Below are positions 17,520-30,112 of a stretch of 41,128 nucleotides of DNA, one piece after another. Source of the DNA: Candidatus Caribbeanibacter nitroreducens (GTDB taxonomy: Bacteria; Gemmatimonadota; Gemmatimonadetes; Palauibacterales; Palauibacteraceae); assembly GCA_947581645.1 (NCBI GenBank), contig CANPVF010000138.1, positions 1 to 41,128 on the forward strand. Reading direction: 5' to 3'. How positions within the stretch are numbered: position 1 is the first letter of the stretch; each line of letters begins with the position of its first letter. The notes beneath the pieces are model-generated. The model saw only the letters and a program-made list of their open reading frames with translations, was not told the DNA's origin and searched no databases. Position numbers and translations under genes: made by a program.

Positions 17520-18731
17520 GTGAGAGACGCATCCGACTCGACGAGCGACCGGAGCCCGCCGATCCGGGACGGTAGCGTCGGCGCCCGGCAGGTGGTGGTG
17601 CTGGCGCTGGGAGTCGCCGCCACGTACCTGATCGGCCTGCTGCTGTGGCCCTTCGTCCCCGCCATCGTGACCAGCGCGGCCCTCGCCGCGCTGGTGTATC
17701 CGGCCCACCAGCGGCTGGAGCAGCGGGTCGGCCACCCCGACGTGGCCGCCTTCATCGGCACCACGGTCCTCTTCTTCGCCCTCCTCCTCCCCCTGGTGGG
17801 CCTCTCCTTCGTGCTGGTGGGCGAGCTCCGGTTGGGCATCGAGGAGCTCACCCGCCAGATGTCCGGCATGCTGGCACCGGGGAGCGGCCTTCGGGAGTGG
17901 CTGGAGCGGGCCGGCGGCTACGTGGGACTGGACCCGGACCAGGTGTCCTCGCAGATCGGCGAGCAGCTGCAGCAGGTGCCGAGCATCCTGGCCGACCGCA
18001 CCCTGAGCTTCCTCTCCGGTCTCGGGGGCTGGCTCCTGCAGGCCGGGACCGCCGTGTTCACGCTGTACTTCATGCTCCGGGACGGCGAGAGGCTGGTGGA
18101 GATGACCCGCTGGCTCATTCCCCTGGACCCGGCCTACACCGACCGTCTCCTGGTGCGGGCCCGGGAGGTCACCTACGCCACGATGTACGGGAACGTGGTG
18201 GTGGCCGTGGTCCAGGGCGCGCTCGTGGGCGGCGCCTTCTGGATCGCCGACCTCTCGGCGGCGGCCCTGTGGGGCACCATCACCGCGGTGCTGTCGCTCC
18301 TTCCCGTGGTGGGCGCCCCCGTGGTCTGGGTCCCGGCCGCCGTCATCATGATGTCCGGAGGGCGCGCCGGAGCCGGCGTGGCGATGTTCGCCTTCGGGGC
18401 CCTCGTGGTGAGCACCGTGGACAACTGGCTGCGGGCCGTGCTGGTGAGCGACCGCGCCCAGCTCCACCCCCTGGTCGTGTTCTTCAGCGTGCTGGGAGCG
18501 GTCTTCGTCTTCGGGGCGGTGGGGCTCTTCGTCGGCCCGGTCCTCTTCGTCGTCGGGCTGTCGCTCATCGAGACGGCCCGGCTCGTGCTGGAGCCGGAGC
18601 GTCCCGAGGGCGCGGCCCCGGAGGGAGAGCGCCTCCTGGACCGCGTCTCCCTGGGCACGTTCCGGACGGTGCCGGGCGAGCCGGGATCACCCGGGGACTC
18701 CGACGTCGACGATCCCGGCAGCGGGGGCTGA
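17520..18731 (+). CDS. AI-2E family transporter (PerM-like permease)
   Basis: YPAHQRLEQRVG, long multi-TM protein with FVGPVLFVVGLSLIE C-terminal motif. Confidence 0.82.
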   Translation: MRDASDSTSDRSPPIRDGSVGARQVVVLALGVAATYLIGLLLWPFVPAIVTSAALAALVYPAHQRLEQRVGHPDVAAFIGTTVLFFALLLPLVGLSFVLVGELRLGIEELTRQMSGMLAPGSGLREWLERAGGYVGLDPDQVSSQIGEQLQQVPSILADRTLSFLSGLGGWLLQAGTAVFTLYFMLRDGERLVEMTRWLIPLDPAYTDRLLVRAREVTYATMYGNVVVAVVQGALVGGAFWIADLSAAALWGTITAVLSLLPVVGAPVVWVPAAVIMMSGGRAGAGVAMFAFGALVVSTVDNWLRAVLVSDRAQLHPLVVFFSVLGAVFVFGAVGLFVGPVLFVVGLSLIETARLVLEPERPEGAAPEGERLLDRVSLGTFRTVPGEPGSPGDSDVDDPGSGG

Positions 18732-18755
18732 TCCGCCCGGGGCGGAATTCGCGGC

Positions 18756-18772
18756 GAGGGGAAATCCCCCAC
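18756..18772. promoter_or_regulatory. Operator upstream of TonB-like gene
   Basis: GAGGGGAAATCCCCCAC; offset 22 to GACAGC (18794-18799), N19, TAGCGT (18819-18824). Confidence 0.75.
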
Positions 18773-18878
18773 AGGGCCCGTCACCATCTGGCGGACAGCG
18801 TCTCGACCTCCCGGGGGATAGCGTTGTGGGGCGACGGAGACGGACGCTTCAGCACGCACCCGCCCCGGGAGGTCGAGG

Positions 18879-19577
18879 ATGACGCCGGAAGAGCACAGGC
18901 GGACGGTCCGAGGAGTCGTCGAGGAGCCGAAGTCGGCGAACGAACGGTTCAAGGAGGGATTTTCCGCCGTCGTCGCCGGCGGGCTGATCGCGGCGACGCT
19001 GGCTCACCTGGCCCTGTTCGAGCTGTTCCCCGAGATGCGGGCGGCGGACGTCGGTGCCGTCTCTCGGGCCACCCGCACCATCGAGCTGCCGCCGCAGGTC
19101 GAGGTACCGCCCCCGCCCGAGGCCGTGGCCCGGCCCGCCACGCCGAAGGTCTCCGCCGCGGCCGACATCAGCGAGGACGTCACCATCAGCAAGACGTCGT
19201 TCGAGGCCAACCCGAGCGACCACCTCCCGCCGCCCCCGAAGGCGACGGCGCAGAGCAGCGCCGAGAAGCGGCCGGAGTTCATTCCCTATGACGTGGCGCC
19301 GGAGCTCAAGAACCCCCGGGAGGTCCAGAAGTACCTGATGGAGACGTACCCGCCCGAGCTGCGCGCCAACGCCGTCGGCGGACGGGTCGTCCTCTGGCTC
19401 TACATCGACCGTCGGGGACAGGTGCAGGAGACCCGTGTACAGGTGAGCAGCGGCTACGAGGCCCTGGACCGGGCCGCCCACAGGGTGGGACGGCGAATGG
19501 AGTTCACCCCGGCGATGAACCGGGACAAGAGGACGCCGGTCTGGGTGCAGCAGGGCATCGAGTTCGAGGTGAAATAG
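18879..19577 (+). CDS. TonB-like energy transducer
   Basis: Single N-terminal TM, Pro-rich periplasmic linker, C-terminal GGRVVLWLYIDRRGQVQETRVQVSSGYEALDRAAHRVGRRMEFTPAMN. Confidence 0.85.
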   Translation: MTPEEHRRTVRGVVEEPKSANERFKEGFSAVVAGGLIAATLAHLALFELFPEMRAADVGAVSRATRTIELPPQVEVPPPPEAVARPATPKVSAAADISEDVTISKTSFEANPSDHLPPPPKATAQSSAEKRPEFIPYDVAPELKNPREVQKYLMETYPPELRANAVGGRVVLWLYIDRRGQVQETRVQVSSGYEALDRAAHRVGRRMEFTPAMNRDKRTPVWVQQGIEFEVK

Positions 19578-19590
19578 GCGGACGTAGCCC

Positions 19591-20442
19591 TCACCCCTCG
19601 GGGGCCGGCGCCTCCTCGTCGGTCCGGTCCCGGCTCGCCTGCCGGCCGAGCCCCGAGGACACGGGCACGCGGCCCAGGTCCCTGACCACCAGGTCCGCGC
19701 CGGCTCGCTCCAGAGCCTCCTCTCCCTCCCGGTCGCGGGCGACCCCGATCACGACGCCGAAGTCACCGCGACGCCCGGCCTCGACACCCGGGGCGGAATT
19801 CTCGACGACGGCGGACCGGTCGGGGCTCGCGTCCAGGCGGCCGGCGGCCTGCAGCAGAAGATCCGGAGCGGGCCTCCCCGTGAGCGTGGGATCGTCGGCG
19901 AACTCGGCGGCGTCCACCACGGCGTCGAACAGCTCCTCCAGCCCCGACGCCTCCAGTACCTGCCGACCGTGCCGGCTGCCCGTGACCACCGCCGTACGGA
20001 CGCCCGCCGAACGGAGGCGACGGACCAGCTCCGCCGAACCCGGAAGGATCGGCAGCCCCCCGGACTCGAGTACGGCCCGATACCGTTCGTCCTTTCGGTT
20101 TCCCAGCGCGCACACCGAGTCCGGGCCCGCCGGGTCGCCGGGGGCGCCGAAGGGCAGCTCGATGCCCCGCGCCCGCAGGAAGTCCCGGGCGCCCTCGTAC
20201 CGCGGCTTGCCGTGCACGTGACGTCGGTAGTCGTTGCGGGTGAAGGGCTCGAAGGGAGTTTCCTCACGGTCGGCGCGGCGCTCCAGGAAGGGATCGAAGG
20301 TCTCCTTCCACGCCCGGAAGTGCGCCTCCGCCGTATCGGTGAGGACACCCTCCAGTTCGAAGATCGCCGCGTCCAGCTCCTCCGGCCGGAGCACCCCCGA
20401 TGCCGTTCCTCTCGTCGCTTTCCCGTTCGGCTCGCCCGTCAT
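19591..20442 (-). CDS. HAD-superfamily beta-phosphoglucomutase-like phosphatase
   Basis: AAIFELEGVLTDTAEAHFRAWKE; DYRRHVHGKPRYEGARDFLRARGIELP; VVENSAPGVEAGRRGDFGVVIGV. Start ATG 20442. Confidence 0.85.
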   Translation of the reverse strand: MTGEPNGKATRGTASGVLRPEELDAAIFELEGVLTDTAEAHFRAWKETFDPFLERRADREETPFEPFTRNDYRRHVHGKPRYEGARDFLRARGIELPFGAPGDPAGPDSVCALGNRKDERYRAVLESGGLPILPGSAELVRRLRSAGVRTAVVTGSRHGRQVLEASGLEELFDAVVDAAEFADDPTLTGRPAPDLLLQAAGRLDASPDRSAVVENSAPGVEAGRRGDFGVVIGVARDREGEEALERAGADLVVRDLGRVPVSSGLGRQASRDRTDEEAPAPEG

Positions 20443-20659
20443 GGTCGCCTCCCGTTCGTGCCTCCGCTCGCGCTTCCCGCCCCCGGGCCTCCGGGGCCGG
20501 GGGAGCGATCCCCGTCCTCTCCTCTCACGGCTCCATCTACCCGGGACCCCGGCAACGTGTTTGCAGGGGATGGCCCCGAGCGCCGTCGCCACCCGGGACG
20601 CGAGCCTCCCCTTCCGCTCCCGGGTCGCTCCCTGGAGCGCCATCGATCCCGAGGTGAGC

Positions 20660-22033
20660 ATGGACGAGCCGACCCCCTGGGTGGACGATCGGAGCGCCGC
20701 CCTCCTGACGGACCTGTACGAGCTGACGATGCTCCAGGCCTACTGGCGGGAGGGCATGGATCGGGACGCGGTGTTCAGCCTCTACTACCGCCGACTTCCC
20801 GAACCCCGCAACTACGTGCTGGCGGCCGGCCTGGAGGACGCGCTCCGGTACCTGGAGACGGTGAGCTTCCCCCCCGAAGGCCTCGACTTCCTGGCGGGCC
20901 GCCGGGAGTTCAGCCGGGAGTTCGTCGACTGGCTCGCGGACTTCGAGTTCACCGGCGACGTCCGCGCGATGCCCGAGGGGACGCCGGTCTTCCCGTACGA
21001 GCCGCTTCTCGAGGTCACGGGGCCGATGCCGGAGGCCCAGCTCGCCGAGACCTTCATCATGAACCAGGTGCATTTCCAGAGCGTGCTGGCGTCGAAGGCG
21101 GCGCGGATCGTGGAGGCGGCCGGCGACCGGGCCGTGGTGGATTTCGGTCTCCGGCGGATGCACGGCACGGACGCCGGCATGAAGGGGGCGCGGGCCTACC
21201 ACATCGCCGGCGTCGCCGCCACGAGCAACGTCCTGGCCGGCCGGGTCTACGGCGTTCCGATCACCGGCACCATGGCCCACAGCTACGTGCAGTCCCACGA
21301 CGACGAGCTCGAGGCCTTCCGTGCGTTCGCGGAGCAGTACCCGGAGACCGTCCTCCTGGTGGACACCTACGACACGCTGGACGGGATCCGGAAGGTGGTG
21401 GAGCTGTCCGACGAGCTCGGAGACGACTTCCGCGTCCGGGCCGTGCGGCTGGACTCCGGCGACCTGGCCGAGCTGGCCGTCGAGTCACGGGAGATCCTGG
21501 ACCGGGCGGGGCTGGAGGACGTCGAGATCTTCGCCTCCGGGGGACTGGACGAGTACGAGATCGCCGAGATCGTCGAGAGGGACGCCCCCATCACGGGGTT
21601 CGGCGTCGGTACCCGGATGGGAACCGCGCGGGACGCCCCATCCCTGGACATGGCGTACAAGCTCACCGCCTACTCCGGCCGGGGACGGCTCAAGCTGTCC
21701 AGCGGCAAGCGGATCCTTCCCGGTCCCAAGCAGGTGTACCGCCGGGAGGAGGACGGCGTCTACGCGGGGGACGTGGTGGCCCGGGCCGGCGAGGAGCCGC
21801 CGGAGGGGCGCCCCCTCCTCCGGACGGTCATGGAGGATGGCGAGCGGACGGAGGCCGGCCACACCGATCTGGACGAGGCACGGGAGCGGAGGCGCCGGGA
21901 GCTGGACCGGCTCCCGGAGAGGATCCGGCGCGTCGAGCCGGCAGACGCGCCATATCCGGTCCAGGTCTCGGAAGAGCTGGAGGAGTACGAGGAGGACGTG
22001 CGCGAACGCGTCATCGCCGAGACCGGCGACTGA
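20660..22033 (+). CDS. pncB: Nicotinate phosphoribosyltransferase
   Basis: LLTDLYELTMLQAYWREGMDRDAVFSLYYRRLPEPRNYVLAAGLEDAL; VDFGLRRMHGTDAGMKGARAYHIAG; MAHSYVQSHDDELEAF. Confidence 0.93.
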   Translation: MDEPTPWVDDRSAALLTDLYELTMLQAYWREGMDRDAVFSLYYRRLPEPRNYVLAAGLEDALRYLETVSFPPEGLDFLAGRREFSREFVDWLADFEFTGDVRAMPEGTPVFPYEPLLEVTGPMPEAQLAETFIMNQVHFQSVLASKAARIVEAAGDRAVVDFGLRRMHGTDAGMKGARAYHIAGVAATSNVLAGRVYGVPITGTMAHSYVQSHDDELEAFRAFAEQYPETVLLVDTYDTLDGIRKVVELSDELGDDFRVRAVRLDSGDLAELAVESREILDRAGLEDVEIFASGGLDEYEIAEIVERDAPITGFGVGTRMGTARDAPSLDMAYKLTAYSGRGRLKLSSGKRILPGPKQVYRREEDGVYAGDVVARAGEEPPEGRPLLRTVMEDGERTEAGHTDLDEARERRRRELDRLPERIRRVEPADAPYPVQVSEELEEYEEDVRERVIAETGD

Positions 22034-22044
22034 GTCGGCAGGCT

Positions 22045-22953
22045 TCAGCTCCCCTCGTCTCGCCGCCGGAGACGCTCCTCCTCGGACGCCCGATACCCGG
22101 TCACGAGGTCCAGCAGCTCCTCGGTCACGGCCTCCTGGCGGCGATCCCTGAGCTCCTGCCGGAGCTGCTGCACGTGCTCCTCGATGCGCGTCTCGGCACG
22201 CTCCATCGCGGCCAGCCGACCGGCGTGCTCCGAGGCCTGGGACTCGGCCGCCGCCCGGACGGTGGACACGTACAGGTGCTCGCGGACCAGGAAGCGGAAG
22301 AGCCCCTCCCACGGGGCGCGGTAGGTGGGGATCACCGACGTGGGCCACGGCCGCGCCTGCAGGTCGGCCAGCCACTCCCGGTCCAGCGGTAGGAGCAGCT
22401 GCCACCGCGGCCCGTAGGCCGCACCACTGCGGTAGGCGTGGTGGGTGATGGCCAGCGTCTCGAGCCCCTCACGTCGCCACGTCTCCACGCTGAGGAGCAG
22501 ATCCTGCGCGAGCCCGGTGAGGCCGTCCGGACCGGCGGGCACCGGAAGCACGATCTCCGGCTCGAAGCCGGCCTCGCGCAGGTGGGGGACCAGCCGACCA
22601 CCGACGGCGGCGACGCGAACCGGCCTTCCGAGCCCCCTCAGCCGGGGAGCAGCGTGCGAGACGATGTCGGCGTTGAACTGCCCCACGAGTCCCAGGTCGG
22701 ACCCGAAGACGACGGCTCCGGCCGCCCCGTCCCGGGCATCGAGGCCCGCCGGGGCTGCCCCCGACTCCACCGGCGCGTCCCGCAGCGCCACCTGAAGGCC
22801 GAGCTCCAGAGTCTCGCGGTAGCCCTCCAGGGCGGAGACCGCCTCCCGAAACCCCCGGATCCGGACCGCGGCCAGCGCCTTCATCGCCCCGGCGATGGAC
22901 CACAGGCTCTCCGCCGCTTCCACCCGTTTCCGCAGACCCTCGACGCGCTGCAC
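22045..22953 (-). CDS. atpG: N-ATPase gamma subunit
   Basis: MQRVEGLRKRVEAAESLWSIAGAMKALAAVRIR...; last gene of the N-ATPase operon. Confidence 0.87.
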   Translation of the reverse strand: MQRVEGLRKRVEAAESLWSIAGAMKALAAVRIRGFREAVSALEGYRETLELGLQVALRDAPVESGAAPAGLDARDGAAGAVVFGSDLGLVGQFNADIVSHAAPRLRGLGRPVRVAAVGGRLVPHLREAGFEPEIVLPVPAGPDGLTGLAQDLLLSVETWRREGLETLAITHHAYRSGAAYGPRWQLLLPLDREWLADLQARPWPTSVIPTYRAPWEGLFRFLVREHLYVSTVRAAAESQASEHAGRLAAMERAETRIEEHVQQLRQELRDRRQEAVTEELLDLVTGYRASEEERLRRRDEGS

Positions 22954-22954
22954 G

Positions 22955-24475
22955 TCAGGCGCTCCAGGCCTCGCTCACCGCTTCCCGCGCCACGTCCCGC
23001 AGCTGGCGCACCTCGTCGGGGCCGATCTCCTCTCCGGCCTCGATTCGGCGGCAGAGCTCGGGCAGGCGGTCGCGGACCGCGTCCCGGATCCTCCGCTCGG
23101 CGTCCCCCACCCGCTCCACCGGAACCGGCTGGAGGACACCGCCGGTGGCGGCCAGGAGCGTCGCCACCTGCTCCGCCGGAGGCACGGGATCGCCCTCCCC
23201 CTGCTTCAGCACTTCCCGGACGCGACGTCCGCGCTCCAGCGTCGCGCGGGTCTCCTCGTCCAGCTGTGTCGAGAAGCGAGAGAAGACCTCCAGCTCCAGG
23301 AACTGGGCGTAGGCGAGCTTCAGGTCGGAGACCACGGTCCGGTAGGCCGACAGCTGTGCCCGCCCGCCGACGCGCGAGACCGAGCGCTCCACGTCGACGG
23401 CGGGCAGCACGCCGCGGTGGAAGAGGTCCGGGGAGAGGTAGATCTGTCCGTCGGTGATGGAGATGAGGTTCGTGGGGATGTAGGCGGAGACGTTCTGGGC
23501 CTCCGTCTCCACCACCGGCAGGGCGGTGAGCGAACCGCCCCCCTCCTCCTCCCGAAGACGGGTGGCCCGCTCCAGGAGCCGGGCGTGGACGTGAAAGATG
23601 TCTCCGGGAAAGGCCTCCCGCCCCGGCGGTCTCCGCAGCAGGAGCGAGAGCTCCCGGTAGGAGCGAGCGTGGCGGGTGAGGTCGTCGTAGACGATCAGGA
23701 CGTCGTGTCCGGCCTCGGTGAAGTGCTCGGCCATGGAGGTGGCCGCGTACGGCGCCACGTACTGCAGGCCCGGCGGGTCGTCGCCGCTGGCCACCACGAC
23801 CACGGTGTGCTCCATGGCGCCGGACCCGCGAAGCCGCTCCAGGACGCGCGCGACGGACGAGGTCCGCTGTCCGATCGCGCAGTACACGCACACCACGCCC
23901 GACGCCGCCTGGTTGACGATGGTGTCCACCGCCAGTGTCGTCTTGCCGGTCTGCCGGTCGCCGACGATCAGCTCCCGCTGGCCCCGTCCCACCGGAACCA
24001 GGGCGTCCACGGCCTTCACGCCGGTGTGCAGGGGTTCGGACACGGGGGCCCGGCTCAGGATCGGGGGCGCCGGCCGCTCGGCGGGGAGCCGGTGGGTGGC
24101 CCCGAGCGGGCCGCGCTCGTCCAGCGGCCGTCCGCTCCCGTCCACCACGCGGCCCAGGAGTTCCTCTCCCACGGGGACGCCGAACTCCCCTCCTGTCCGC
24201 CGCACCTCCTGTCCCGCTTCGATCCCGTCCTCCGGATCGAGCAGCACCACGCCGATGCCCGTCCGGTCGAGATCGAAGGCCAGGCCGAGCTCGCCCCCGG
24301 AGAACCGCAGGACCTCGTCCCTGCCCGCGCCGGAGAGGCCGGAGACGCGCACCACGCCCGCCTCCACGGAGCGGACGAGTCCGAACTCCCGCACCGGGGG
24401 GCGGCGGGCCGCCTCCTCCAGGGCCCGGGCCAGCGCGTCCAGGGGCCGGAGCACGGCCTCGTCCACGAGGGTCAC
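22955..24475 (-). CDS. atpA: N-ATPase alpha subunit
   Basis: [29 protein letters not shown]-loop; [29 protein letters not shown]. Confidence 0.95.
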   Translation of the reverse strand: MTLVDEAVLRPLDALARALEEAARRPPVREFGLVRSVEAGVVRVSGLSGAGRDEVLRFSGGELGLAFDLDRTGIGVVLLDPEDGIEAGQEVRRTGGEFGVPVGEELLGRVVDGSGRPLDERGPLGATHRLPAERPAPPILSRAPVSEPLHTGVKAVDALVPVGRGQRELIVGDRQTGKTTLAVDTIVNQAASGVVCVYCAIGQRTSSVARVLERLRGSGAMEHTVVVVASGDDPPGLQYVAPYAATSMAEHFTEAGHDVLIVYDDLTRHARSYRELSLLLRRPPGREAFPGDIFHVHARLLERATRLREEEGGGSLTALPVVETEAQNVSAYIPTNLISITDGQIYLSPDLFHRGVLPAVDVERSVSRVGGRAQLSAYRTVVSDLKLAYAQFLELEVFSRFSTQLDEETRATLERGRRVREVLKQGEGDPVPPAEQVATLLAATGGVLQPVPVERVGDAERRIRDAVRDRLPELCRRIEAGEEIGPDEVRQLRDVAREAVSEAWSA

Positions 24476-25251
24476 GACGCCTCCTCCCGCGTGACCTCGG
24501 ACTCCAGGAGCTCCGAGACCTCCCTCTCGGCCAGGTCCAGGCGGTCGCCGGCACTCCAGGCGACTTTACGGTCGCCGGCCCGGAGCTCCACCCCCAGGAC
24601 GAGGTCCCACGAGGTGTCGAACTCGAGCTCCAGGCCACGGCCGATCCGGTCGTGGACGGCGGCTCTCAGCGCCTCCCGCTCGTCCCCGTCCAGCTCGAAC
24701 CGAGTGCGCACCTGCACCGTGTCGTCCTCCTCGCCCGCGGCCCGCCTGAAGTCCTCCGCCTCGGAGGGGTCCAGGCCCTCGAGCCGTCGCGCGAAGACGT
24801 GCACGGCCTGGCTCTCCAGCTCCCGGTCCGCCAGCTGGCGGAGGAGATCACGGGTGACGTCCACGGCGTGGTCGGCGACCCGCTCCCGGAGCTCCCGGAG
24901 CAGACTCTCCTGCTGGCGGCGGACGGCCCGCTGCCACCGCTCGCGGGACTCGGCCGCCTCCTCCCGGACCTCCTCCTCCAGCTCCTCGCGGAGCCGCTCG
25001 GCCTCGCGCTCCGCCTGCCGGAGTCGCTCGTCCCGCGCCTCGTCGAGGGCCCGCCGCTCCTCCCGGTAGGCCTCGGCCTCGCGCTCCGCCTCCTCCCTCT
25101 CGCGCTCGGCCTCCTCCTGGCGACGCCGGATCCGCTCCTCGCGGCGGTCCAGGGCCGCGGTGACCGGCCCGTACAGGACGTATCGCAGCAGGCCGACCAG
25201 GATCAGGAAGTTCAGGACCTGGGCTCCGAAGGTGAACCAGTCGATGTCCAC
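24472..25251 (-). CDS. atpF: N-ATPase b-type stator subunit (long, C-terminal delta-like extension)
   Basis: N-terminal TM plus long E/R-rich coiled coil; C-terminal [33 protein letters not shown]. Confidence 0.85.
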   Translation of the reverse strand: MDIDWFTFGAQVLNFLILVGLLRYVLYGPVTAALDRREERIRRRQEEAEREREEAEREAEAYREERRALDEARDERLRQAEREAERLREELEEEVREEAAESRERWQRAVRRQQESLLRELRERVADHAVDVTRDLLRQLADRELESQAVHVFARRLEGLDPSEAEDFRRAAGEEDDTVQVRTRFELDGDEREALRAAVHDRIGRGLELEFDTSWDLVLGVELRAGDRKVAWSAGDRLDLAEREVSELLESEVTREEAS

Positions 25252-25254
25252 GGA

Positions 25255-25533
25255 TCAGCCTCCGGCCGCGGCCACCACGTGGTTCCAGAACGGGTTGGCG
25301 AAGATCAGGATCAGGGCCACGACGAGGCAGTAGATGGCCGTGGACTCGACCATGGCCAGCCCGACGAAGAGGGTCCGGGTGATCGTGTTCGACATGTCCG
25401 GCTGCTGTGCCATGGAGTTGAGCGCCCGGTCCAGCGCCCGCGCCTCCCCCAGGGCCGGGGCGATGGTGCCGATGGCGATCGTGAGACCTGCCACGGCCAT
25501 CGATACTATTCCCACCAACTCTATGCTTCCCAT
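25255..25533 (-). CDS. atpE: N-ATPase c subunit
   Basis: Two-helix hairpin with APALGEARALDRAL in helix 1 and GLAMVESTAIYCLVVALILIFANPF in helix 2. Confidence 0.95.
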   Translation of the reverse strand: MGSIELVGIVSMAVAGLTIAIGTIAPALGEARALDRALNSMAQQPDMSNTITRTLFVGLAMVESTAIYCLVVALILIFANPFWNHVVAAAGG

Positions 25534-25542
25534 CTTCTTATC

Positions 25543-26262
25543 CTATTCTGTATCGAGTACATTATTGACGTGGGGAGGCTCGACCGGGCGCTCGGCCGCG
25601 TGGGTCCGCACGGCGGACAGCACGTAGACCAGCGCCAGCATGCCGAACACGTAGGCCTGGATGAGTCCGATCAGCAGCCCGAAGCCCTGCAGGACCGCGG
25701 GGAACAGGAAGGGCACCACCGAGACGATGATGGCGGCGATCAGCTGTCCGCTCATGATGTTGCCGAACAGGCGCACGGCCAGGGCCAGGGTCCGCGAGAG
25801 CTCCCCGACCACGTGGAAGGGGAGCATGAGGGGAGTGGGTCGGACGTAGTCCCGCAGATACTCCCGCCACCCGCGGGCCATGACCGCGAACGCGGGGATG
25901 GCCAGGAACACGGTGGCCGCCAGGGCCGCCGTCGTGGAGAGGGAGGCGGTGGGGGGCGTGTACCCCGGCACGATCCCGAGGACGGAGGCCCCTGCGATGA
26001 ACAGGAAGAGCGTGCCCACGAACGCCAGGTACGGGTCGGGGTCCTTCGCACCCGCCTCGCGCACCTGCTCCCGCATCTGCTCCACGACGAGCTCCAGGAG
26101 CAGCTGCCAGCGCGAGGGCTCCACGTCGGCGCTGATTCGCCGGGTGACGAGCCAGGAACCGGTCACCAGCACCACCATCAGGACCCAGGTTCCGGCCAGG
26201 GTGAGATTCACCCGCACCGGCCCCCAAGCCCAGAGAACCACCGAATCCGGCCCGAACGGCAT
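25543..26262 (-). CDS. atpB: N-ATPase a subunit
   Basis: LSRTLALAVRLFGNIMSGQLIAAII conserved stator-Arg region. Confidence 0.94.
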   Translation of the reverse strand: MPFGPDSVVLWAWGPVRVNLTLAGTWVLMVVLVTGSWLVTRRISADVEPSRWQLLLELVVEQMREQVREAGAKDPDPYLAFVGTLFLFIAGASVLGIVPGYTPPTASLSTTAALAATVFLAIPAFAVMARGWREYLRDYVRPTPLMLPFHVVGELSRTLALAVRLFGNIMSGQLIAAIIVSVVPFLFPAVLQGFGLLIGLIQAYVFGMLALVYVLSAVRTHAAERPVEPPHVNNVLDTE

Positions 26263-26264
26263 CG

Positions 26265-26534
26265 TCAGTCCCCCTCCCGCGGACGGAGTCGGTGCACCAG
26301 CACGGTGCGGACGAGGAGGAAGCCGAGGAGTCCGGCGGCGGCCGGCACGATCCCCCGCACGGCCAGCAGACCGAACCCGACGCCGGCGATCGACAGGCGC
26401 AGCAGATAGCTCCCGGCGAGCAGCAGAGGCGGACGGCGCGACGTCTCCGCCCGCGTCAGGGTGATCCAGAGCCCCCCGAAGTAGGCCGCCCCGATGACCA
26501 TTCCGGCGACGAACCCGACAGCGGCGCCGATCAT
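26265..26534 (-). CDS. atpR: N-ATPase-associated small membrane protein AtpR
   Basis: MIGAAVGFVAGMVIGAAYFGGLWITLTR...SYLLRLSIAGVGFGLLAVRG; position between atpQ and atpB. Confidence 0.8.
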   Translation of the reverse strand: MIGAAVGFVAGMVIGAAYFGGLWITLTRAETSRRPPLLLAGSYLLRLSIAGVGFGLLAVRGIVPAAAGLLGFLLVRTVLVHRLRPREGD

Positions 26535-26840
26535 GGTCCCGGTCCCTCCCCCCCGTCGCTCTCCCGCTTCACCCAGTACCAGGCGTTCACGCAGCCCACC
26601 ACCACGCCCACCACGAGCCCCGTGAGCGTCCACGAGACGGTGCCCGGCGTCGCCGACAGGCGGGCGTCCAGGAACATCCCCAGGCCGATGCCCAGCAGGG
26701 CCGGCACGGCCACCGACCAGCCGACGAGACCGAACATGCCGAGTCCGAACCAGACGCCCCGGTCCCCCTCCCGGCGCGCCCGGAGCTTGCGACGGGCCTT
26801 GCCGCCGACGGTCTCGTCGAGCCGCTCGTCCCTGCGCCCC

Positions 26841-26854
<14 letters not shown>
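26531..26854 (-). CDS. atpQ: AtpI-like/AtpQ membrane protein
   Basis: FGLGMFGLVGWSVAVPALLGIGLGMFLDARLSATPGTVSWTLTGLVVGVVVGCVNAWYWVKRE. Confidence 0.82.
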
Positions 26855-28972
<2,118 letters not shown>

Positions 28973-28993
28973 TCAGCGACGGCGAGGAGAGGC

Positions 28994-30091
28994 GTGGAAC
29001 GAGGACGCGACGAGGCGGGGACCGACGGCCGGCGGGCGGACCGGCCGCATCTCGCCCTGCGCTGGCTCCGTTCTCTCCTGGTGGTGGCCCTGTTCCTCTT
29101 CGCCGTGCGGCTCCTCGGAGCCGCCACGCACGCCCTCTCCCCCTTTCTCACCGTCCACCTTCCTTCCCTCGTGGGAGGGCCGATCGCGGCCGTGGGTCTG
29201 GGCTGGCTGGCCACGTACGTGCTCCTCAACGGCTCCGTGGTCGCCGCCCTGGGACTGTCCCTCTACGCTTCGGGCGCGCTCCCGCTGGAGCACGCGTTCC
29301 TCGTACTGGCGGGCTCCAGGCTCGGCGCCTCCGCCTTCGTCATCCTCATGGGAGCCCTGGATCACCTGAAGAACGGGCGCGGAAGCCTGCGTGAGTCGCT
29401 GGGGCTCGGCCTCCTGACCCTCATCGTGACGCACACCCTGTATCTCCCGGCCACCGCCGCGGGGTACGTGCTCCTGCGCCAGCTCCCGCCGGCGACCATA
29501 GCGGCCCTGGGGGCGGACTCCCTGGGACTGCCCACGCTGGAGGTGCTCCGCGGGCTCACCGCCGGGGTCGCCGAGCTGCTGGGCCCGGGCCTCGCCTTCG
29601 GGGTGGCCGTGGTCCTCTTCGTCGTGAGCCTCCAGTTCTTCGACCGAATGCTGGAGGACGTGGACGCGGACGGGCTGCGCGACCGCTGGTTCGGGCGGCT
29701 GGACAACCGGTGGATCTCCTACGCGCTCGGCACCGGGGTGACCACGGTCACGGCCAGCGTGTCGTTCTCCATCGGAGTGGTGGTTCCCCTGTACAACCGG
29801 CGGTGGATCGGCCCGGACCGGATCACCCCCTACATCATGGGGGCGAGCCTCGGAACGCTGGCCGACACGCTGCTGGTGGCCCTGGTGCTGGGCACCACGC
29901 TCGGAACGGGCACGGTGGTCCTGATGGCCATGGTGGTGGCGGTCGTGACGGCCGTCGCGCTGGTGGCCTACGCGCCCTACCGCGCCCTGGTCGCGGGCGG
30001 ACTGGAGTGGGTCACCGGCGAACAGCGCAACTTCCGGTGGGCCGCGGCCGGCCTGCTGGCGGCGCCGGCCCTGCTCCTGCTGTTCGGCTGA
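28994..30091 (+). CDS. Na/Pi-cotransporter-like (NPT2-related) membrane protein
   Basis: About nine TMs; repeated small-residue motifs GSRLGASAFVILMGAL and MGASLGTLADTLLVALVLG resemble inverted repeats of NPT-type transporters. GTG start at 28994. Confidence 0.55.
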   Translation: MERGRDEAGTDGRRADRPHLALRWLRSLLVVALFLFAVRLLGAATHALSPFLTVHLPSLVGGPIAAVGLGWLATYVLLNGSVVAALGLSLYASGALPLEHAFLVLAGSRLGASAFVILMGALDHLKNGRGSLRESLGLGLLTLIVTHTLYLPATAAGYVLLRQLPPATIAALGADSLGLPTLEVLRGLTAGVAELLGPGLAFGVAVVLFVVSLQFFDRMLEDVDADGLRDRWFGRLDNRWISYALGTGVTTVTASVSFSIGVVVPLYNRRWIGPDRITPYIMGASLGTLADTLLVALVLGTTLGTGTVVLMAMVVAVVTAVALVAYAPYRALVAGGLEWVTGEQRNFRWAAAGLLAAPALLLLFG

Positions 30092-30112
30092 GCGCCGGAG
30101 CCGGAGCTCCGA

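Noticed and set aside
20499-20514. GGGGGAGCGATCCCCG between HAD phosphatase and nicotinate phosphoribosyltransferase genes as another operator
   Set aside because: Spacing differs (16 bp, N4 spacer), outer GTG/CAC missing and no GACAGA-like box at 22 or 44 bp; a possible degenerate site but not reliable.
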